Assembly (NCBI GenBank): GCA_031390045.1
Contig: JANMTB010000223.1
Span: forward strand, 1-9,664
Direction: 5' to 3'
DNA from: Aalborgiella sp031390045
Lineage (GTDB): Bacteria; Pseudomonadota; Gammaproteobacteria; Burkholderiales; Burkholderiaceae_C
Length of the DNA: 9,664 nt
The position numbers and the translations under genes were made by a program. Below the pieces are notes generated by a model, which saw only the letters and a list, made by a program, of their open reading frames with translations, was not told the DNA's origin and ran no database searches. Shown in pieces: positions 1-5,958 of this stretch (the first letter of the stretch is position 1; each line of letters opens with the position of its first letter).

Positions 1-173
1 ATCTGGTTGCGGCTGATGTGTTTGTCAAACGCGGCTTCGTCCAGATTGGCGGGGTGGCCGTCAAACAGGGCTTGCTTGCATTGGCCGCAGGTTGGCGCGC
101 TACCTAGCTGGTCTGAGCGGACGCGGTTGGTGGTGTAGCAGTGCGGGCAAACGATGTGGAGTGATTCAGTCAT
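1..173 (-). CDS. trxC: Thioredoxin 2 (TrxC), N-terminal part only
   Basis: The first 57 codons of a minus-strand gene are visible; the rest lies beyond the window's left edge. TrxC is a cytoplasmic thiol-disulfide reductase that carries a zinc finger before its thioredoxin fold. The visible part shows that finger: CPHC at residues 9-12 and CGQC at residues 29-32, followed by ALFDG, the usual end of the TrxC zinc domain. The thioredoxin active site (WCGPC) would lie in the unseen part. The ATG at 171-173 is the natural start because the first Cys pair follows within ten residues, as in known TrxC. The upstream Shine-Dalgarno sequence is weak (GAG about 5 nt before the ATG). It lies 169 nt downstream of the sulfhydrylase gene on the same strand, with a palindromic repeat in the gap, so a shared transcript is uncertain. 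Confidence 0.9.
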   Translation of the reverse strand, partial: MTESLHIVCPHCYTTNRVRSDQLGSAPTCGQCKQALFDGHPANLDEAAFDKHISRNQ

Positions 174-270
174 AAAACTCAAATGAGGGCTGGAGTTTAG
201 ATTTCAAGCTCCTCATTGGTTTCTAACCGACTCACTCGAACTTCAGTTTGTCTACAGTTAAAAGCAAATA

Positions 271-320
271 ATGCTATATTTTCTATAGCATCTTAGGCAA
301 TAAATACGCCGGCTATAGGT
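271..320 (+). repeat. Palindromic intergenic repeat, copy A
   Basis: First of four related AT-rich elements. It opens with a perfect 8-bp inverted repeat, ATGCTATA at 271-278 and TATAGCAT at 284-291 with a 5-nt loop, followed by TAGGCAATAAATACGCCGGC and TATAGGT. The layout (palindrome, then a tail with AATAAATACG and GGCTAtAGG) matches the copies at 2216, 3321 and 3711. It lies between the sulfhydrylase gene and trxC. Relative to the gene whose 3' end it adjoins, it has the opposite orientation to the other three copies. Its function is unknown. Confidence 0.7.
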
Positions 321-339
321 AAAAATCTAGCGTATTTAT
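300..339. other. Perfect 10-bp inverted repeat after the sulfhydrylase gene
   Basis: ATAAATACGC at 300-309 pairs perfectly with GCGTATTTAT at 330-339 across a 20-nt loop. The left arm lies within repeat copy A and the right arm ends just before the sulfhydrylase stop codon (343-345, minus strand). On the minus-strand transcript it would form a hairpin just after that gene and could stabilise the 3' end. There is no clear U-tract after it, so it is not called a rho-independent terminator. Confidence 0.5.
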
Positions 340-342
340 CAT

Positions 343-1626
343 TTAAACAGCTGCTAAAGCCTGTTCTAGATCTGCCATCAAATCGTCGATATGCTCAATA
401 CCAACAGATAGTCGCACCATGTCTTCAGAAACGCCCGCTTTGGCCAGTTCAGCGGGGTTGAGCTGGCGGTGGGTGGTGGATGCGGGGTGGGTGGCTAGGG
501 ATTTGGCGTCGCCAATGTTGACCAAGCGGGTGAAGAGCTTGAAGGCGTCTAACACACGTGCGCCGGCTGCGCGGGGGTCGGCGTCTGTGTGCTTCAGGCC
601 AAACGACAAAATGCCTGACGCTTTGCCGCTCATGTACTTTTTGACCAAAGCATGGTCGGCATGGTCTGGCAAGCCGGCGTAGTTCACCCAGGCGACTTTG
701 GGGTGCTTTTGCAGCTGTTTGGCGATGGCTAAGGCGTTGTCACAAATACGATCCATGCGCAAAGCCAAGGTTTCTATGCCTTGCAAGATCAAAAACGCGT
801 TCATTGGGGAAATACAAGCGCCCATGTTGCGAAGCGGCACCACGCGAGCACGACCAATGTAGGCTGCGGGGCCTAGGGCTTCGGTGTAGACGACGCCGTG
901 GTAGGAGACATCAGGCTCATTCAGACGCTTGAACCGCTCTTTGTGTTCAGCCCAAGGGAACTTGCCGCTGTCAACAATCGCGCCGCCCACGCTGGTGCCG
1001 TGGCCGCCTAGGTATTTGGTGAGTGAGTGCACCACAATGTCTGCGCCATGCTCAAACGGGCGGCACAAATAGGGGCTGGGCACGGTGTTGTCCACAATCA
1101 GCGGAATACCGTGGGCGTGGGCGACTTTGGCTAAGGCGGCAAAATCCGTCACATTGCCCAGCGGGTTACCAATCGATTCGCAAAAGATGGCTTTGGTGCG
1201 CGCATCTATCAGCGCGGCAAAGGTTTTGGGCTTGCGTGCATCGGCAAAGCGCACCTCAATGCCCATTTGCGGCAGTGTGTGGGCAAACAGGTTGTAGGTG
1301 CCGCCATACAGCTGGCTGGCAGAGATAAAGTTGTCGCCTGCTTCCGTGATGGTTTGAATCGCGTAGGTGATGGCGGACATGCCAGAGGCGACGGCTAAGG
1401 CGGCGATGCCCCCTTCTAGTGCCGCGACGCGCTTTTCCAGCACATCTTGCGTTGGGTTCATGATGCGGGTGTAAATGTTACCGGGCACTTTCAAGTCAAA
1501 CAAATCGGCCCCGTGTTGCGCATTGTCAAACGCGTAAGCCACGGTTTGGTAAATGGGCACAGCGGCGGCTTTGGTGGTGGGGTCTGGCGAGTAGCCAGCG
1601 TGCACTGCGAGGGTTTCGATTTTCAT
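343..1626 (-). CDS. metY: O-acetylhomoserine sulfhydrylase (MetY type)
   Basis: A 427-residue PLP enzyme of the Cys/Met metabolism family. Family members of this length and sequence type convert O-acetylhomoserine plus sulfide to homocysteine, the direct sulfhydrylation route of methionine synthesis in the cytoplasm. Landmarks: LAVHAGYSPDPTT at the N-terminus; YTRIMNPT at 52-59, supplying the Tyr and Arg that bind the phosphate of the neighbouring subunit's PLP; SGMSA at 81-85; CESIGNPLGN near 149; IVDNT at 177-181; and SLTKYLGGHG at 201-210 with the likely PLP lysine K204. The C-terminal LVNIGDAKSLATHPASTTHR is typical of the long MetY form rather than the shorter MetB/MetC enzymes. The ATG at 1624-1626 has a good ribosome binding site, AAGGAA, 7 nt upstream. 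O-succinylhomoserine sulfhydrylase (MetZ) is a less likely alternative, because MetZ is usually about 400 residues. Confidence 0.93.
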   Translation of the reverse strand: MKIETLAVHAGYSPDPTTKAAAVPIYQTVAYAFDNAQHGADLFDLKVPGNIYTRIMNPTQDVLEKRVAALEGGIAALAVASGMSAITYAIQTITEAGDNFISASQLYGGTYNLFAHTLPQMGIEVRFADARKPKTFAALIDARTKAIFCESIGNPLGNVTDFAALAKVAHAHGIPLIVDNTVPSPYLCRPFEHGADIVVHSLTKYLGGHGTSVGGAIVDSGKFPWAEHKERFKRLNEPDVSYHGVVYTEALGPAAYIGRARVVPLRNMGACISPMNAFLILQGIETLALRMDRICDNALAIAKQLQKHPKVAWVNYAGLPDHADHALVKKYMSGKASGILSFGLKHTDADPRAAGARVLDAFKLFTRLVNIGDAKSLATHPASTTHRQLNPAELAKAGVSEDMVRLSVGIEHIDDLMADLEQALAAV

Positions 1627-1643
1627 GGGTTTCCTTAAAGCGA

Positions 1644-1660
1644 TGAACTTACAGTGAACT
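1644..1660. promoter_or_regulatory. Direct repeat TGAACT upstream of the sulfhydrylase gene
   Basis: TGAACT occurs at 1644-1649 and 1655-1660, 11 bp apart (about one helical turn), 18-34 bp before the sulfhydrylase start codon. The position suits an operator or a leader element for a methionine or sulfur regulator, but I do not recognise the motif. Low confidence. Confidence 0.2.
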
Positions 1661-1800
1661 GGACAGACGACATCTGCGACATATGAATCTTGAGTCTTGG
1701 CGGAAATGCTATCTTACCGAATAGTTGCCCATGTAACACGTTTAAACGCATTTGATGTAACCAAGGCTCATACTCAAACGTTATGGTTTCAATTCTTTCC

Positions 1801-1806
1801 TACAAT
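1801..1806 (+). promoter_or_regulatory. Possible -10 box for a leaderless DUF5329 transcript
   Basis: TACAAT lies 6 nt before the ATG at 1813, so transcription would begin at or very near the start codon. No Shine-Dalgarno sequence is visible and no convincing -35 hexamer was found at the right distance. Tentative. Confidence 0.3.
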
Positions 1807-1812
1807 CGCCCA

Positions 1813-2190
1813 ATGACCAGATTCACCCTCCCCCTGATTTTGCTGCTTTCCAGCCTTTTCAGCACTGCCCACGCCGCCGAACCTGCCGCCACCAAGCAAG
1901 AAATCGCCCACCTTTTCACGGTTTTGGAAACCTCAAACTGCCAATTCAACCGCAATGGCTCGTGGCATGACGCCAAAGAAGCAGCTACACACTTGCACAC
2001 CAAGTACAAATATTTGCAGAATTTGAACCTTGTTCCTTCCACTGAAAAGTTCATTGATCGGGCGGCGACTGAAAGCAGTTTCAGCAACAAAGCCTACCAG
2101 ATCAGGTGCGCAGACAACGTGGTGCAGCCCAGCGGGCCGTGGTTTACAACGGCGCTGATGAAGTATCGAAGCACGGCTAAAAGCAAGTAA
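1813..2190 (+). CDS. DUF5329 family periplasmic protein
   Basis: A 125-residue protein matching, from memory, the DUF5329 family (YfeK-like in enteric bacteria), whose function is unknown. Residues 1-21 form a signal peptide ending in the AHA-A cleavage motif, so the mature protein is periplasmic. The family pattern is clear: a helix IAHLFTVLE, then SSNC-like SNCQFNRNGSWHDAKEAATH (Cys43), EKFIDRAATESS, KAYQIRCADN (Cys99) and a final PSGPWF. The two cysteines probably form a disulfide. An in-frame ATG at 1783 would add ten residues (MVSILSYNRP), but 1813 is preferred because it starts directly at the signal peptide. No ribosome binding site precedes it; TACAAT at 1801-1806 lies where a -10 box would start a leaderless message. 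A decayed second copy lies at about 3083-3297. Confidence 0.85.
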   Translation: MTRFTLPLILLLSSLFSTAHAAEPAATKQEIAHLFTVLETSNCQFNRNGSWHDAKEAATHLHTKYKYLQNLNLVPSTEKFIDRAATESSFSNKAYQIRCADNVVQPSGPWFTTALMKYRSTAKSK

Positions 2191-2215
2191 TTTTTAGCCC
2201 AGCAATAATCTTAAA

Positions 2216-2265
2216 TACTATACTTTTAATAGCATATTAGGTAATAAATACGACGACTAGAGGCT
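2216..2265 (+). repeat. Palindromic intergenic repeat, copy B
   Basis: Copy B starts 25 nt after the DUF5329 stop codon, between convergent genes. It reads TACTATAC, TTTTAATAGCAT, TTAGGTAATAAATACGACG, then ACTAGAGGCT. The stem is imperfect (CTAT at 2218-2221 pairs with ATAG at 2229-2232). The DNA before it (CAGCAATAATCTTA) resembles the DNA before copy C (CACAATAATCTATTT), so gene end and repeat appear to have been duplicated together. Confidence 0.65.
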
Positions 2266-2313
2266 TATTTTTACATATTCTAATCATTAAAGTAGCTTTG
2301 AATTGGCTTTAAA

Positions 2314-3054
2314 TTACTTTTTATCAGCCTTTTCCAGCATGGCTACCATCTCGCTGAATCCGCGCGTGCGGGCGAGTTGCAGCGGGGTTTGGCCTTGGCG
2401 ATCGGTCAGTTTCAGGTTGGCACCGGCGTCTATCAAGGCTTTCAAACTCGCTTGGTGTCGGGTGCCTCCGTTGCCCAAAACGACGGCTTCTATGGCGGCC
2501 GTCCAGTGCAGGTTGTTCACATGGTCCAGCGGTGCTCCAGCTTGGATGAGCTGACGTACCACGCCATCGTGGCCCAAATGCGCGGCTGCTATCAACGCGG
2601 TGCCGTCCCAGCGACTGGTGGTTAGCTTGGCACTGGCGCCTAGCTGCAGCAAGACGCGCAGGGTTTCCTCATCATCAGCCACAGAGGCAATGGTGACGGC
2701 ATCGTAGCGGTCCTTTTCCAGCTTATTTAAATCAGCACCGGCTTTGACAAGCGCACGAATGGCATCACGCTGCTTGGCAAAAGTAGCCACATGCAGCGGC
2801 GTGCGGCCGTAGCTGTCAGTGGCGTTTAAAGCATCCTTGCTGTGCGGTTTAGCTTGAATAAACGACACATCGCCACGCTGCGCAGCCGCATGCAAACCTG
2901 TGTAACGAGCCACTTCTGTGGCGCTGGGTGCGATTTGCGCTGAAACATATGGGCTGTGAAACACGGTCCCTACCCCGCTTAGGAGCAAGACAAGCCAGTA
3001 AATACGCCGCGCTGGGGCTTTAATACTGCGAGAATGGAACGAATATGGCAACAT
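2314..3054 (-). CDS. Exported ankyrin-repeat protein
   Basis: A 246-residue protein with a hydrophobic N-terminal segment at about 18-31 (IYWLVLLLSGVGTV) followed by YVSAQ, which reads as a signal peptide or membrane anchor that places the repeats in the periplasm. From about residue 50 there are five to six ankyrin repeats. The best are GRTPLHVATFAKQRDAIRAL from residue 83, WDGTALIAAAHLGHDGVVRQ from 149 and GQTPLQLARTRGFSEMVAML from 221. Ankyrin repeats bind other proteins; the partner here is unknown. The ATG at 3052-3054 is chosen because GGAG lies 4 nt upstream and the export signal follows at once. A TTG at 3135 would add 27 residues without a ribosome binding site and is rejected. The gene converges with DUF5329, and its promoter must lie within the decayed DUF5329 copy. 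Confidence 0.85.
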   Translation of the reverse strand: MLPYSFHSRSIKAPARRIYWLVLLLSGVGTVFHSPYVSAQIAPSATEVARYTGLHAAAQRGDVSFIQAKPHSKDALNATDSYGRTPLHVATFAKQRDAIRALVKAGADLNKLEKDRYDAVTIASVADDEETLRVLLQLGASAKLTTSRWDGTALIAAAHLGHDGVVRQLIQAGAPLDHVNNLHWTAAIEAVVLGNGGTRHQASLKALIDAGANLKLTDRQGQTPLQLARTRGFSEMVAMLEKADKK

Positions 3055-3082
3055 ACAACTCCAGAATTTGAGCCAACATGAC

Positions 3083-3297
3083 ACTATTGAAGTAACGATC
3101 AACTGACAGTTACATAGACGCCAAAGCAGGTGCAAAGTTCAATGGTGCCGTCGGCTGAGAAATTCATCGAACACGCCGCGACTGAGAGCAGCTTGAGAGG
3201 CAAGGCTTACCAGATCAAGTGCGCGGACAACGTGGCTCAGGTCAGCGCACCATGGTTTAAGGCGGCTTTGGCGAAGTATCGAACGGGTGGTAAATAA
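3083..3297 (+). pseudogene. Broken second copy of the DUF5329 gene
   Basis: Positions 3142-3297 encode 51 residues that align closely with residues 74-125 of the DUF5329 protein at 1813-2190: PSAEKFIEHAATESS, KAYQIKCADN and PWFKAALAKYR against PSTEKFIDRAATESS, KAYQIRCADN and PWFTTALMKYR. About two thirds of the positions are identical. Upstream the match continues only in pieces and in other frames. At 3083-3112 the reading TIEVTIN-stop-QL resembles TVLETSNCQF, with TGA at 3104-3106 in place of the Cys codon. At 3117-3129 GACGCCAAA-GCAG matches the DAKEAA region, with small indels and missing sequence after it. There is no start codon or signal peptide for the whole. The part from 3142 is secure; the part from 3083 is inferred. 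A 51-residue product from the ATG at 3142 cannot be excluded, but it has no ribosome binding site. Confidence 0.8.
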
Positions 3298-3320
3298 ATC
3301 GTCAACACAATAATCTATTT

Positions 3321-3373
3321 ATGCTATATATTATTAATAGCTACACACTGAATAAATAAAACGACCATAGGCT
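3321..3373 (+). repeat. Palindromic intergenic repeat, copy C
   Basis: Copy C starts 23 nt after the stop codon of the broken DUF5329 copy. GCTAT at 3323-3327 pairs with ATAGC at 3337-3341, followed by AATAAATAAAACGACC and ATAGGCTT. Its position after the gene end mirrors copy B after the intact gene. It ends 17 nt before the ABM-domain gene and may overlap that gene's promoter. Confidence 0.6.
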
Positions 3374-3390
3374 TATAAGACAGTACACAT

Positions 3391-3687
3391 ATGATCATCG
3401 TCACCGGAAGCTTTATCGCCAAAGAAGGGCAAATCGAAACCGCATTGGAACTCAGTTTGGCGCACGTAACTCGCTCACGGTTTGAAGCGGGTTGCATGTT
3501 GCATTCGGTGCATGTGGATGCGGAAAACCTAAATCGTTTGGTTTTTTTGGAAGAATGGGAAAGCATGACCTTGCTGAAGGCGCATTTCAAGGTGCCAGAA
3601 AGCGTGGCGTTTGCCAGCCGTGTCAATGAGTTAGCAGAATATGTGGAGCCTTTGAACTTATTCGACGCGACGCGGCTCAATGGGTGA
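3391..3687 (+). CDS. ABM-domain (antibiotic biosynthesis monooxygenase-like) protein
   Basis: A 98-residue protein with the small ferredoxin-like fold of the ABM family, which usually forms dimeric barrels. Family members include quinol monooxygenases (YgiN type) and LsrG. Visible hallmarks: MIIVTGSFIAKEGQ as the first strand, EAGC at 32-35, the strand HVDAENLNRLVFLEEW ending in the conserved E-x-W at 54-56, and H65 in KAHFKVPES. The length is typical for one complete ABM domain. The substrate cannot be told, because many members are annotated only by fold. The ATG at 3391 lacks a clear ribosome binding site. It lies 102 nt upstream of the NTF2-like gene on the same strand, with repeat copy D between, so co-expression is possible but unproven. 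Confidence 0.8.
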   Translation: MIIVTGSFIAKEGQIETALELSLAHVTRSRFEAGCMLHSVHVDAENLNRLVFLEEWESMTLLKAHFKVPESVAFASRVNELAEYVEPLNLFDATRLNG

Positions 3688-3710
3688 ATGATCTTCTGTG
3701 AAAACCCAGA

Positions 3711-3758
3711 TATGCTATTAAATTAATAGCAATACAGGCAAATAATACGCCGGCTGAC
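3711..3758 (+). repeat. Palindromic intergenic repeat, copy D
   Basis: Copy D begins 23 nt after the ABM gene's stop codon. It contains the best palindrome of the set: TGCTATTAA, one central A, then TTAATAGCA (3713-3731), a perfect 9-bp stem. The shared tail CAGGCAAATAATACGCCGGC follows. It separates the ABM and NTF2-like genes. Confidence 0.7.
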
Positions 3759-3789
3759 ATCGTTTTTTAAACCGAAAAAGGAGATTACC

Positions 3790-4161
3790 ATGCCTTTACT
3801 TGTGACTTTAGAGAAATTCATCGCCTGCGTCGAGCACAACAAACACGTCGAAGCGATTGAGGAGTTTTATGCCGACAACGCTTCTATGCAAGAGAACAAC
3901 GAGCCACCGCGTTTTGGACGGGATGTTTTGGTGGCGCATGAAAGACAGGCTCAGCTTCGATACACGCCACGCGAATCGATCTGTGTTCGCCCAGTTTTTC
4001 ACCTGGACGATATTGTCGTGATTCGCTGGATCTTCAAGCTAGAAGCGCCAAATGGGTCTGCAGTCCGATTCGAAGAGATCGCCTACCAGCGCTGGGAAGG
4101 CGAACACATTGCACAGGAGCAGTTTTTTTATGATCCGAAGCAGTTTGTTGCGCAGACATAA
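3790..4161 (+). CDS. NTF2/SnoaL-like protein
   Basis: A 123-residue protein with the pattern of the NTF2-like superfamily (SnoaL-like branch), a cone-shaped fold used by ketosteroid isomerases, polyketide cyclases and many uncharacterised enzymes. Visible: an N-terminal helix LEKFIACVEHNKHVEAIEEF, the strand YADNASMQENNEPPRFGRDV, and the paired C-terminal strands VVIRWIFKLE, FEEIAYQRWEGEHIAQEQFF and YDPKQF. The length suits one complete domain. The ATG at 3790 is well supported by AAGGAG at 3778-3783, 6 nt upstream, the strongest ribosome binding site in the window. Its likely partner is the ABM gene just upstream, since both are small cytoplasmic alpha+beta proteins often found with oxidation or detoxification enzymes. 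The specific reaction is unknown. Confidence 0.8.
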   Translation: MPLLVTLEKFIACVEHNKHVEAIEEFYADNASMQENNEPPRFGRDVLVAHERQAQLRYTPRESICVRPVFHLDDIVVIRWIFKLEAPNGSAVRFEEIAYQRWEGEHIAQEQFFYDPKQFVAQT

Positions 4162-4196
4162 AAAATGCCTAGATACTGCTTAGTAAACAGGCATTT
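4160..4196 (-). terminator. Hairpin terminator, mainly for the EF-hand gene
   Basis: AAATGCCT at 4163-4170 pairs with AGGCATTT at 4189-4196, with an inner TACT/AGTA pairing in the loop. On the minus strand the stem runs into a U-rich tail (TTTTTT, partly in the stem), 52 nt after the EF-hand gene's stop codon. On the plus strand, directly after the NTF2-like stop codon, there is no T-run, so it is called mainly for the minus strand. Confidence 0.55.
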
Positions 4197-4247
4197 CCTA
4201 CACGCTAGGCGCGCTTTTTTAACTTAACTATTTAAAGTTTTTACCGT

Positions 4248-4583
4248 TTACTGAATTGCTTTCTCAAACTCAGCTTTTGAAATCATCTTGTCGCCATCAG
4301 TGTCAATCGCTTCAAATTTTGAAACCAAGCCAGGCACGCCTTCAGCTTCAGTTTTGGTCAGTTTGCCGTCTTTGTTGGCATCAGACTTGGTGACAGCAGC
4401 CATCAAGTCTTTGGCAGACATAGGCGCTGTTGCTGCGGGTGTGCCTTCCATGGCAGGTGCGGTCGATTGCGCCCAGACGGAGGCCGTGGTTAACAAAATG
4501 GTGAGTGCAACAGCTGTTGTAGCTGAGCCAGATTTGATTGCCTTGCCTGCAAATGATTGAAAGTTTAGTTTCTTACTAGTCAT
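4248..4583 (-). CDS. Exported EF-hand (calcium-binding) protein
   Basis: A 111-residue protein with a long signal peptide: a charged start MTSKKLNF, the hydrophobic stretch TTAVALTILLTTASVWA, and likely cleavage near residue 38. An Ala/Pro/Thr-rich linker follows (about 40-55). Two canonical 12-residue EF-hand loops come next: DANKDGKLTKTE at 68-79 and DTDGDKMISKAE at 94-105, both with Asp/Asn at positions 1, 3 and 5 and Glu at 12. Both should bind Ca2+, in the periplasm or outside the cell. Its role (sensor, buffer or envelope stabiliser) cannot be told. The ATG at 4581-4583 is preferred over a TTG 18 nt upstream because GGAG (4591-4594) lies 7 nt before it. It diverges from the nitronate monooxygenase-like gene. 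Confidence 0.88.
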   Translation of the reverse strand: MTSKKLNFQSFAGKAIKSGSATTAVALTILLTTASVWAQSTAPAMEGTPAATAPMSAKDLMAAVTKSDANKDGKLTKTEAEGVPGLVSKFEAIDTDGDKMISKAEFEKAIQ

Positions 4584-4650
4584 GTGTGAACTCCAGTTCA
4601 AGTTGAAAGGAGCTCTATTTCAACTCGCTCACGTGCATCTTTGAAGGCTT

Positions 4651-4667
4651 TTTACCTAGGTTTACCT
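4651..4667. promoter_or_regulatory. TTTACCT direct repeat between divergent genes
   Basis: TTTACCT occurs at 4651-4657 and again at 4661-4667, exactly one helical turn apart, in the 246-nt gap between the divergent EF-hand and nitronate monooxygenase-like genes. It lies about 70 bp upstream of the EF-hand start. Hexamers repeated every 10-11 bp are typical binding sites of OmpR-type response regulators, which makes this a candidate operator. No regulator is encoded in the window. Confidence 0.3.
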
Positions 4668-4796
4668 CAGCCATCATTTTTTACTTCATACCGAATATTT
4701 TTACTCGAGGCACATTATTTAGCCTCAATTTACACGAGGTTGCCCTGGTGAAAGAGCTGAATGCATCAGATCAATGCTATGGTTGTAGGAGCATCG

Positions 4797-4823
4797 TTGT
4801 CAGTCGCATTAATTTATTAAAAT
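4797..4823 (+). promoter_or_regulatory. Possible promoter of the nitronate monooxygenase-like gene
   Basis: TTGTCA at 4797-4802 and TAAAAT at 4818-4823 resemble -35 and -10 boxes, but the 15-bp spacer is short. The start codon at 4830 follows 6 nt after the -10-like box and has no Shine-Dalgarno sequence, so the message could be leaderless. Confidence 0.3.
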
Positions 4824-4829
4824 ATAAGC

Positions 4830-5888
4830 ATGAATTCTGCACAACAGCGCTTTTTAACACTATTTAAAACCCAATTCCCTATCATTCAAGCGCCCATGGC
4901 CGGCGTTCAGGACCACCGCTTGGCCGTTGCAGTGAGTAATGCGGGTGGTTTGGGCTCGCTGCCTGGGGCGATGCTGAGTTTGGATGGTTTAAAAGCGGAG
5001 TTAACGCAACTCATCGCAAAAACTGACAAACCATGCAACGTCAATTTCTTTTGCCACTCGCCCCCTACATTCGATGATGCGCGTGAACAAACGTGGCGCA
5101 CAGCTTTAAAACCGTATTACGACGAGCTGGGAGTTGATGCGGCCAACATTCCCACGGGTCCTGGCAGAGCGCCATTTACTCATGAAGCGGCTGATGTGCT
5201 GGAAGTTTTCAAACCAGCTGTCGTTAGCTTTCACTTTGGCTTGCCAGCTGCAGATTTGCTAGCACGAGTGCGTTCTTCGGGTAGCAAAATCATCTCTTCT
5301 GCGACGACGGTTGAAGAAGCTTTGTGGCTTGAATCGCAAGGTGTAGACGCCGTGATTGCGCAAGGTTTAGAAGCTGGTGGCCACAGAGGGCATTTTTTGA
5401 GCCCTGATTTAACGCTGCAAAGCGGCACCTTCGCCCTGCTGCCGCAAGTCGTGAATGCGGTGAAGATTCCTGTGATCGCAGCGGGCGGTATTGCGGATGC
5501 GGCGGCTGTGAAAGCGGTTTTGGCGTTAGGCGCATCTGCCGTGCAAGTGGGCACGGCGTATTTGTTGTGCTATGAGGCAACGACCAGTCCGCTGCACCGT
5601 GCTGCTCTTAAAAGCGCGAATTCACAACACACCGCGTTGACCAACCTCTTCACCGGTCGTCCAGCCCGTGGGATCGTTAACCGCATCATGCGGGAACTGG
5701 GACCTTTGTGCGACAAAGCTCCCGCGTTTCCGCTTGCCACTGGCGCCATTGCGCCATTGCGCGCGAAAGCGGAATCTTTAAGCAGTGGCGACTTTTCACC
5801 CTTATGGTCTGGGCAAAACGCATCCAGTTGCCTTGAAATTAGCGCTGACGAGATGACAAAAGCCTTGGTAGCCCTGCTAAAATCCTAG
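4830..5888 (+). CDS. Nitronate monooxygenase-type flavin oxidoreductase
   Basis: A 352-residue FMN-binding TIM-barrel protein of the nitronate monooxygenase (2-nitropropane dioxygenase) family, which oxidises alkyl nitronates such as propionate 3-nitronate; some relatives are NADH:quinone reductases. Visible motifs: FPIIQAPMAGVQDHRLAVAV at 16-35, including the APMAG flavin motif; SNAGGLGSLPGA at 36-47; CNVNFF at 69-74; the signature GLEAGGHRG at 179-187 with the likely catalytic His185; and the phosphate-binding segments IPVIAAGGIAD at 213-223 and QVGTAYLLCYEA at 239-250. Length and motif order are normal, so the gene looks intact. The ATG at 4830 has no ribosome binding site. The aminotransferase gene follows 70 nt downstream on the same strand, but the family gives no reason to link them. 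The exact substrate is uncertain. Confidence 0.88.
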   Translation: MNSAQQRFLTLFKTQFPIIQAPMAGVQDHRLAVAVSNAGGLGSLPGAMLSLDGLKAELTQLIAKTDKPCNVNFFCHSPPTFDDAREQTWRTALKPYYDELGVDAANIPTGPGRAPFTHEAADVLEVFKPAVVSFHFGLPAADLLARVRSSGSKIISSATTVEEALWLESQGVDAVIAQGLEAGGHRGHFLSPDLTLQSGTFALLPQVVNAVKIPVIAAGGIADAAAVKAVLALGASAVQVGTAYLLCYEATTSPLHRAALKSANSQHTALTNLFTGRPARGIVNRIMRELGPLCDKAPAFPLATGAIAPLRAKAESLSSGDFSPLWSGQNASSCLEISADEMTKALVALLKS

Positions 5889-5910
5889 GGTTTGCCCGTA
5901 AACATATCGT

Positions 5911-5931
5911 TTTTGAATCTCATTTTGAATC
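5911..5931 (+). repeat. Short direct repeat TTTTGAATC before the aminotransferase gene
   Basis: TTTTGAATC occurs at 5911-5919 and 5923-5931 with a 12-bp period, in the 70-nt gap before the aminotransferase gene. It may be an operator or chance in AT-rich DNA. Confidence 0.25.
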
Positions 5932-5958
5932 ACGTTTAGACCACTTTTAGGATTTTTC

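Noticed and set aside
1783..1812. Upstream ATG giving DUF5329 ten more residues
   Set aside because: It would place MVSILSYNRP before a well-formed signal peptide; no ribosome binding site supports it.
3055..3135. TTG start giving the ankyrin protein 27 more residues
   Set aside because: It has no ribosome binding site, the extra residues overlap the decayed DUF5329 copy, and the ATG at 3054 has GGAG upstream and leads straight into the export signal.
4200..4245. T-run after GCGCGC as a terminator for the NTF2-like gene
   Set aside because: A run of six T follows GCGCGC, but I could not draw a stable stem before it; the better hairpin is at 4163-4196.
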